A stretch of 64,000 nucleotides of DNA from Hymenobacter sedentarius (GTDB lineage Bacteria > Bacteroidota > Bacteroidia > Cytophagales > Hymenobacteraceae), in the NCBI RefSeq assembly GCF_001507645.1, contig NZ_CP013909.1, positions 4,030,001 through 4,094,000 of the forward strand, read 5' to 3'. The translations under genes were made by a program, and so were the position numbers. Within the stretch, counting starts at the first letter, position 1. The number at the start of each line of letters is the position of its first letter. Positions 58,771 to 64,000 of the stretch are shown one piece after another. The notes beneath the pieces are model-generated. The model ran no database searches, was not told where the DNA came from, and worked only from the letters and a program-made list of their open reading frames with translations.

Positions 58771-61700
58771 CTAGCGCATCAGCACCAGCTTGCCCCAATC
58801 GTTCTTGAAGGCTTGGTCTCCGGCGGTTTCGCGGCGGCCAAACTGCCCGGCCGGGTCATCCAGTGACACCCGGTAGAGGTAGGTGCCGTTGGCCAACCGG
58901 TCGCCGTAGGTGTCGGTGCCGTCCCAGGCAAAGTCGGTGATGTTGTTGCCGATGTGCAGGGGGCCCAATTCTTCCTTATAAATCTCGCGCACCACCCGGC
59001 CCGTCAGGGTCATAATCTGAATCTTCATATTGCGCGGCAGCTCATTGCCGGTCACGGTAAATACGAAGCGGGCCTTGCTGATAACCGGGTTGGGATACGG
59101 GTAAACGTTGGTGATTTTCGACGCCTTCACTACCTCAAACTTCACCTGGAAATCCTGCGAGCCGGCGTTGGCATTGCGGGGGTCGCGGCCCTGCACGCGC
59201 AGCGTGTACATGCCGTCATCGAGCGGCTTGCCCGCACCAGGGCGGTACTCCAGCTTAGCCACACTGCCTTGGGTGGCGTCTACGCTGAAGTTTATTTCCG
59301 GGCCGTTCAGGTCCACTACTACCGGAGTATTGGAGCCGGGCTTAAGCAGCGTAACGGTGAACACGGTGCGGTCGGTGAACGGGTTAAGCTTGTCTTCGTC
59401 GTTGAGCTGAATGTTGATAACCGGGGTCGAAGAAACCAGCTCGCCGTTGAGGATGTGGCGGCCGTCAAACGCCACGTCCAGGGTGGGCGGCACGTTGTTG
59501 TCGCCCACCGTGAAGGGGTCCAGTATCAGTTCGTTGTTGGTGTACAGCTGCTCGGGCTGAGTGCGCGGGTTCACAAATACCTCGATAACGAAGGTGCCAT
59601 ACTGCTTTTTCACATCCAAGCTCACGGGAATGGTGGCGGTGGCGCCGGCGGCCAGCACGCCCGGGAAGGTTACGTCGAGGGTTTTCACTACTGCTCCGGT
59701 GGTGGTGTTGCGCAGGTTTACCTGGGCCTTGAGCGGGGCCAAGAAATCCACATCCGACACGTTCTGAAACTTCACGTTGAAGGTAATGATGCCCTTATCG
59801 ACCGCTTGCTGGGCCAGCGTGGCGGGGGCATAGCTGATGGCCGGCTCCAGGTCGCGCCGCACGATGCCTTCGGGCAGGCCGCGGTAGGTAACCAGCCACT
59901 GGCGCAGCTGTGGCGGGATGCGCGTCACGGAGTCGCCGAGGGCCAGCTCAAGCCGCAGGTACGGGTATTGAGCGGCCGAAACCGCCAGCGGCTGGGCCGA
60001 CGACGTGACATTGGGCAGCACCACCGTTTCGCGGCCGAGCGGGTCAATGGCCACCACGCTCAGGGTGTGGTAGCCGCTGGGCGTAGCATTGCGAATGGTG
60101 GAGTACAGATTCAGCCAGTCTTTGGCCGGCCCGATGCGGGGCGACACGATGCGGCCGGCTGATGCGGGCTGCTGCAGCAAACCGCGCAGCTCAATAAGTT
60201 GATTGTAGGTCGGGGTGGCCAGGCTGCGGTCCGGCCCCACTTCACTGATGAGGCGGCCCGACGTAGCGGTAAGCTTCTGGCCCACCAGAGCCAGCGGCTC
60301 GCCATCGGCCAGCTGGGCAATTAGCCGCGAGCCCAGCAGGGTTTGCAGGGTGGCTTTCAGTGAAGCCGGCAGCAGCGAATAGCGCAGGCGGTTGGCCGAT
60401 ACCAAGGCCACATACGAGCCAGCTGGCACTGCCGCCAGGAAGCTGGCCAGCTGCTGCTGGCGCGTGGCGCTGTAGTTTAGGTTATCCAGCGTATCAAGTG
60501 GCGTGGTGCCGGTGGGGTCGCTGGCGGAGAAATAGTAGAAGTAATTGGGCGCCTGCCCGCAACGCTGGTACGTGCTGGGCATCGTCACGGAGCGCAGGCT
60601 GCCCGCTTCGTACACCGCCAGCAGCAGGTTGGGCGAGTTTACGCCGCATCCTACTACCGCCGGCATGGCCGCTCCCGCCGTTTGCAGGTAGATGCCAGAG
60701 GCGTTCTGCGAAGTGTTTTGGGCCGTGAACGTGGGTGCGCTGCGGGGCACGCCCCCACCCCGGGTGCGCATCAGGAGGGGTATTTGGTTGGGCACAAACG
60801 TCCAGGCGCCCGAGGGCACAGTCACATCCACCCCGGTGCGGGTGGTGCGCTGAAACTGGCCGTAGTGGCTCTGCGACCACCCACCCGGGCTGCTGGGAAT
60901 AACGCGGAACGAAGAAGTAACCCAGCTGCCGTCTTCGCCGGGGGCCGGCGTATGAAAGCGGGCGCGCCAGTACCACACCACACTGTCGCGCGGGGCCACC
61001 GCGGGCAGCGTGGGCTGCCATTCAGCTACCACGCCCGCCGTGATGAGGGGGGCGCGCTGCACCAGGCCGCTGTTGAAAGTGGGCACGGTATCCAGCTCAA
61101 AATCGTAGCCGCGCTGCGGACCATTGCGGTCGTTGCTTTGCACCAGCAGCTTGGGCTGATTAGTGGTTACAATCGCAAATTCGTAGGGCTTGAGCACCGT
61201 GAGGCCACCCTGCAGGAAGGTGAAGTCAATCTGCGCCGAGTTGTTGGTTTCACTGATTTCAGCTACCCGGTTGTTGGGGTCCAGCTCCACCAGGAAGGTG
61301 CTGTTGCCGGCGTCGGCCAGCGTATTGGGCAGCGTGAGGGCATACGTGGTATCGCGAACCCAGGCTTGCCGGCGCGAGAACTGGTAAACCAGTGAGGGAC
61401 GGCCGGCTATTTTGCGGGTCACCTTTATCTCCACCGGGTCGTAGGTAATCTTGCCGGGGTTCGACACCCCCACGTTCAGAATAAAATCGGTGGAGGAGCC
61501 CTTAACGGGCCCTTGCCCTGGCGAAGGCGTGATGGACAGCGTGGCGGCACTGGCAATAAAGTCGGGCCGCTCGGGCGCAAACAGCGCCAGGGCCGGGTCG
61601 CCCTGCCAGCCGGTGGCCAGCAGCTGCTCAATGCCGATGTCGTCGCTAAAATACGGGGTGTTCTGCAGGCGGCGCACCGCCTCATTGTGCACCGCCGTAA

Positions 61701-63978
61701 TGGGCTTGCCGTACCACTGCGGGTTGTTGAACAGCAGCGTGTACATGGTATCCAAGGCAATTTCGAGCCGGTCGGGGTAGCTGAACCCGTACTCGCCTAA
61801 CGAGCCCAACGCCCCTTTCCGGTCCGCAAACAGCCAGTCTTCGATGATGGTGGGCGCCGCGGTAAAGGTGTGGTTGGCAGCACAGCCGTTCATGAAGAAG
61901 AAGGGGTACTTGCCGGGGTTATTGTAAGAGGGGTCCGCCGGAGTGCCGAAATTCAGCGCGAAGGTGTTGTTGGAGCCGTGGCCAAAATACGTCATCAGGG
62001 AGATGCCGGCGTTCAGTTCGTTAGAAATATTAACGCTTACCGGCAGGGTTGACTGCCGGGATATGGTGGTTACCCGGCCACCAAAAAAAGGACGCTCTAC
62101 CCGGTGCTTATTCCGGTCCATTATGCTCGTGAAATAGGCGGTCTCGCTCGCATCCTTTCCCCCAATCAGGTGCAGCACGTTTTTGCGCCAGGGCTCCGGG
62201 CCCAGGGCTTCGTGGGTGCGCAGCTTGCCCAAGTAGTTGATTATCTGCTGGGGCGTAGTCACGGTGAGGCGGCCGGTGCGCAGCTTGGGTACAAAATCGT
62301 TGGCCTGGAAATTGGCCGTAATCAGGTTATCAGACACCGCCCGCGAGCTGGTGGGCACCAGGTCCAGGCCCCGTTCGCCGGTGCCGCGGGCTGTCGTGCG
62401 CGTATAAGTTTCGTTGCGGTTGCTGCCGCCAATCAGCGGCTCCGACGGCACAATGCCTTTGCCCAGCAGCAGCAGGTAACGGTTAGCATTGGCGGGGGCG
62501 CCGGCGGCCAGCCAGAGGCCAAAGTGGCGCATGGCCAGCCACGACCGTTCGCCGTAGTGGAACTGGTCGTAGAGCTGCGCGGTGGTAATCAGCAGGGTAT
62601 CGTAGCCCCCGCCGGCCGTGGAGGCGCGGTATTTGGCGTATTCTTTGGCCGCGTTGGCCACGCTGGTGCCGCCATCGGTAGCCGGGCCGTAGAGCTGGCG
62701 GTGCGATACAATGGCGAAGTTGACCGTGGCTTGGTTGATAATCCGAAACCGCACCTTGGTAGCGGCCGGGGGCACAAACGGACGCTGCGCATCGGCCAGC
62801 AGCAGCCGGCGCGACTGAGCCTGCGTGGCACTTGGAAACACAAACCGACGGCCCAGCGGCCCGAGGGTCTGGGCGGCAGTGGGCGCAATGCGCTGCACGT
62901 TCCAAGGGTCCTGAATGTCGTAGCCCACCACCGAGGCCGGAATGCTGTCGACCTCAAACGTGGCCGGGCCGCCCAGCAGCGAATCGTTGGCGAAGGCCAG
63001 CTGCCGGCGGGGCCCCAGCCAGCGGTTGGCCTGGGGCGCCACCACCCGGATGAAGGCCCGGCGGAACTTATCAGCCGAGGTGCCCGTGCCCGCCGTGCTG
63101 CCCGAAAGCCGGACGGTGACCAGTCCATTTGGCCCAATTTCGGCGCGTTGGAGCGCGTACTTGCCGCCGGCGTGGGCGTAGCTGTTAAACACTAGTCGGG
63201 CCAGGGAGCGGTACGTATTCGTGGCGGTGTTGAGCACCAGCACTTCCACGTTGTGCGGCGCGTTGGTGGCCCCTACTATTCGCAACTCCAGGCTGGGCGC
63301 GGGGGCGGGGCCCGTGGCGGGCACGGCCCGCAGTACAGTGTCGGTGGAAGTGGTGGCCACCCCGTTGAGCTGGCTCGAGAAATAGCCTTCGCCGGCTTCT
63401 ACCCACGGCAGAAACGTCACGTCGCGCGGGGCGTCGCCAAAGGCTTCGGTTTCCAGCTTCAGGCTGCTGGCCAGGCGCCAGGCGTGCGGCGTGCCGCCGG
63501 CGGTCACCGGCTCGGCCATGCGCTTGGCTGCGGGGGCGGTGGGCCCGGGGTAGGTTAGGAAGTAAGCGGCGGTATCGGTGTAAAAGCTGTAGAGCTTGTG
63601 GGGCTGGTCGGAGGCGTTCTTGTACAGGTCGCGGTCGAGCTGGCCGTCGTTGCGCTGGCCGTAAAACTCCAGGTAGGTATTGGCATCGAACACGGTGCGG
63701 GCACCGCCTTGGTACACGGCCACTTCGCGGCCCCGGCGCCAGAGTTGCAGGCGGCTGGGGTCAATGTTGCTCAGGCCAGCCTGGGTCAGGTACTGGTAGC
63801 TCAGGCGGTGAATGCCGTCCTGCGTCACGCGCACCTTGTAGTACTGCTGGCTGGGCACTATCCATTCGTTGCCGTAGGGCCCCGACTGCGCCAGCGCCGC
63901 CGGCCCGCTCAGGGCCAACACCAGTAACCAAATCAACCACCCCAACCCCTTTTTTTTAGTAGTAGGTATGTTTTCCAT
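58771..63978 (-). CDS. T9SS sortase PorU2-type C25 cysteine peptidase
   Basis: This 1735-residue exported protein has a basic N-terminus and signal helix (LIWLLVLALSGPAALAQ). A long beta-rich N-terminal part is followed by the C25 gingipain-like peptidase domain: the catalytic His is in LMTYFGHGSNNTF (near residue 667) and the Cys in PFFFMNGCAANHTF (near 700). Several CARDB/Ig-like modules follow (TLADAGNSTFLVELDPNNRV), and then a C-terminal T9SS-like beta domain ending in DWGKLVLMR. PorU proteases remove sorting domains from T9SS cargo and attach it to the surface; PorU2 is the larger Bacteroidota variant. The other T9SS genes are not in this window. Confidence 0.82.
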   Translation of the reverse strand: MENIPTTKKKGLGWLIWLLVLALSGPAALAQSGPYGNEWIVPSQQYYKVRVTQDGIHRLSYQYLTQAGLSNIDPSRLQLWRRGREVAVYQGGARTVFDANTYLEFYGQRNDGQLDRDLYKNASDQPHKLYSFYTDTAAYFLTYPGPTAPAAKRMAEPVTAGGTPHAWRLASSLKLETEAFGDAPRDVTFLPWVEAGEGYFSSQLNGVATTSTDTVLRAVPATGPAPAPSLELRIVGATNAPHNVEVLVLNTATNTYRSLARLVFNSYAHAGGKYALQRAEIGPNGLVTVRLSGSTAGTGTSADKFRRAFIRVVAPQANRWLGPRRQLAFANDSLLGGPATFEVDSIPASVVGYDIQDPWNVQRIAPTAAQTLGPLGRRFVFPSATQAQSRRLLLADAQRPFVPPAATKVRFRIINQATVNFAIVSHRQLYGPATDGGTSVANAAKEYAKYRASTAGGGYDTLLITTAQLYDQFHYGERSWLAMRHFGLWLAAGAPANANRYLLLLGKGIVPSEPLIGGSNRNETYTRTTARGTGERGLDLVPTSSRAVSDNLITANFQANDFVPKLRTGRLTVTTPQQIINYLGKLRTHEALGPEPWRKNVLHLIGGKDASETAYFTSIMDRNKHRVERPFFGGRVTTISRQSTLPVSVNISNELNAGISLMTYFGHGSNNTFALNFGTPADPSYNNPGKYPFFFMNGCAANHTFTAAPTIIEDWLFADRKGALGSLGEYGFSYPDRLEIALDTMYTLLFNNPQWYGKPITAVHNEAVRRLQNTPYFSDDIGIEQLLATGWQGDPALALFAPERPDFIASAATLSITPSPGQGPVKGSSTDFILNVGVSNPGKITYDPVEIKVTRKIAGRPSLVYQFSRRQAWVRDTTYALTLPNTLADAGNSTFLVELDPNNRVAEISETNNSAQIDFTFLQGGLTVLKPYEFAIVTTNQPKLLVQSNDRNGPQRGYDFELDTVPTFNSGLVQRAPLITAGVVAEWQPTLPAVAPRDSVVWYWRARFHTPAPGEDGSWVTSSFRVIPSSPGGWSQSHYGQFQRTTRTGVDVTVPSGAWTFVPNQIPLLMRTRGGGVPRSAPTFTAQNTSQNASGIYLQTAGAAMPAVVGCGVNSPNLLLAVYEAGSLRSVTMPSTYQRCGQAPNYFYYFSASDPTGTTPLDTLDNLNYSATRQQQLASFLAAVPAGSYVALVSANRLRYSLLPASLKATLQTLLGSRLIAQLADGEPLALVGQKLTATSGRLISEVGPDRSLATPTYNQLIELRGLLQQPASAGRIVSPRIGPAKDWLNLYSTIRNATPSGYHTLSVVAIDPLGRETVVLPNVTSSAQPLAVSAAQYPYLRLELALGDSVTRIPPQLRQWLVTYRGLPEGIVRRDLEPAISYAPATLAQQAVDKGIITFNVKFQNVSDVDFLAPLKAQVNLRNTTTGAVVKTLDVTFPGVLAAGATATIPVSLDVKKQYGTFVIEVFVNPRTQPEQLYTNNELILDPFTVGDNNVPPTLDVAFDGRHILNGELVSSTPVINIQLNDEDKLNPFTDRTVFTVTLLKPGSNTPVVVDLNGPEINFSVDATQGSVAKLEYRPGAGKPLDDGMYTLRVQGRDPRNANAGSQDFQVKFEVVKASKITNVYPYPNPVISKARFVFTVTGNELPRNMKIQIMTLTGRVVREIYKEELGPLHIGNNITDFAWDGTDTYGDRLANGTYLYRVSLDDPAGQFGRRETAGDQAFKNDWGKLVLMR

Positions 63979-64000
63979 TCTTAACTATATAGTCTTTTTT

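Noticed and set aside
1..64000. Prophage, restriction-modification, toxin-antitoxin or other defence island
   Set aside because: I checked all supported genes on both strands; none encodes an integrase, methylase-nuclease pair, helicase-nuclease or toxin fold that I recognise.

Overview
The window looks like a chromosomal segment of a high-G+C Bacteroidota, most likely Hymenobacter or a close relative in the Cytophagales. The evidence is several proteins with type IX secretion (T9SS) C-terminal sorting domains, a PorU2-type C25 peptidase, a DUF6799 protein, RlmD and NamZ/DUF1343 of Bacteroidota type, and promoters matching TTG-N19/20-TAnnTTTG. Shine-Dalgarno sites are not evident. This assignment is inference from protein content; no rRNA is present.

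Layout. 1-7.1 kb: the start of a dipeptide epimerase, a DUF6799 protein with an apparent ATA start, a DctA/GltP-type symporter, two lipoproteins, a large GAF protein and a PAP2 phosphatase. 7.2-19.1 kb: tRNA-Leu(CAG), a methyltransferase, an M61 peptidase, an MBL hydrolase, a thioredoxin-like protein, an SSS symporter with a TonB-domain protein, an MsbA-like ABC exporter, a DUF2911 protein and an SDR. 19.4-27.4 kb, all on the minus strand: a CocE-type hydrolase, GDPD, PAP2, aspartate kinase and a large PIG-L deacetylase. 27.8-43.8 kb: a subtilase lipoprotein, an SDR, two very large T9SS cargo proteins, RlmD, two small unknowns, ThiL and a T9SS lamin-tail protein whose start is frameshifted. 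44.0-52.0 kb: a phenylacetyl-CoA epoxidase locus (tetR-paaABCD, with paaE inverted about 3 kb away behind an M3 peptidase). 52.2-64 kb: an M23 peptidase, a LolC/E permease, NamZ, Fmt, DHFR, a quinone oxidoreductase and PorU2.

Functional links. The paa genes encode the oxygenase (A, C), accessory subunit (B), maturation factor (D) and reductase (E) of aerobic phenylacetate breakdown. A TetR-type gene precedes them, with a perfect 20-bp palindrome in its promoter. At least four products depend on T9SS. Most other genes are single transcription units of housekeeping or envelope function.

The most unusual non-coding feature is a set of long, near-perfect intergenic palindromes (arms of 23-59 bp) in at least four sequence families. 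In several copies the arms run beyond the shared family core into locus-specific sequence. Two of them enclose a conventional terminator hairpin between convergent genes. I see no prophage, CRISPR array, insertion sequence or recognisable defence system.
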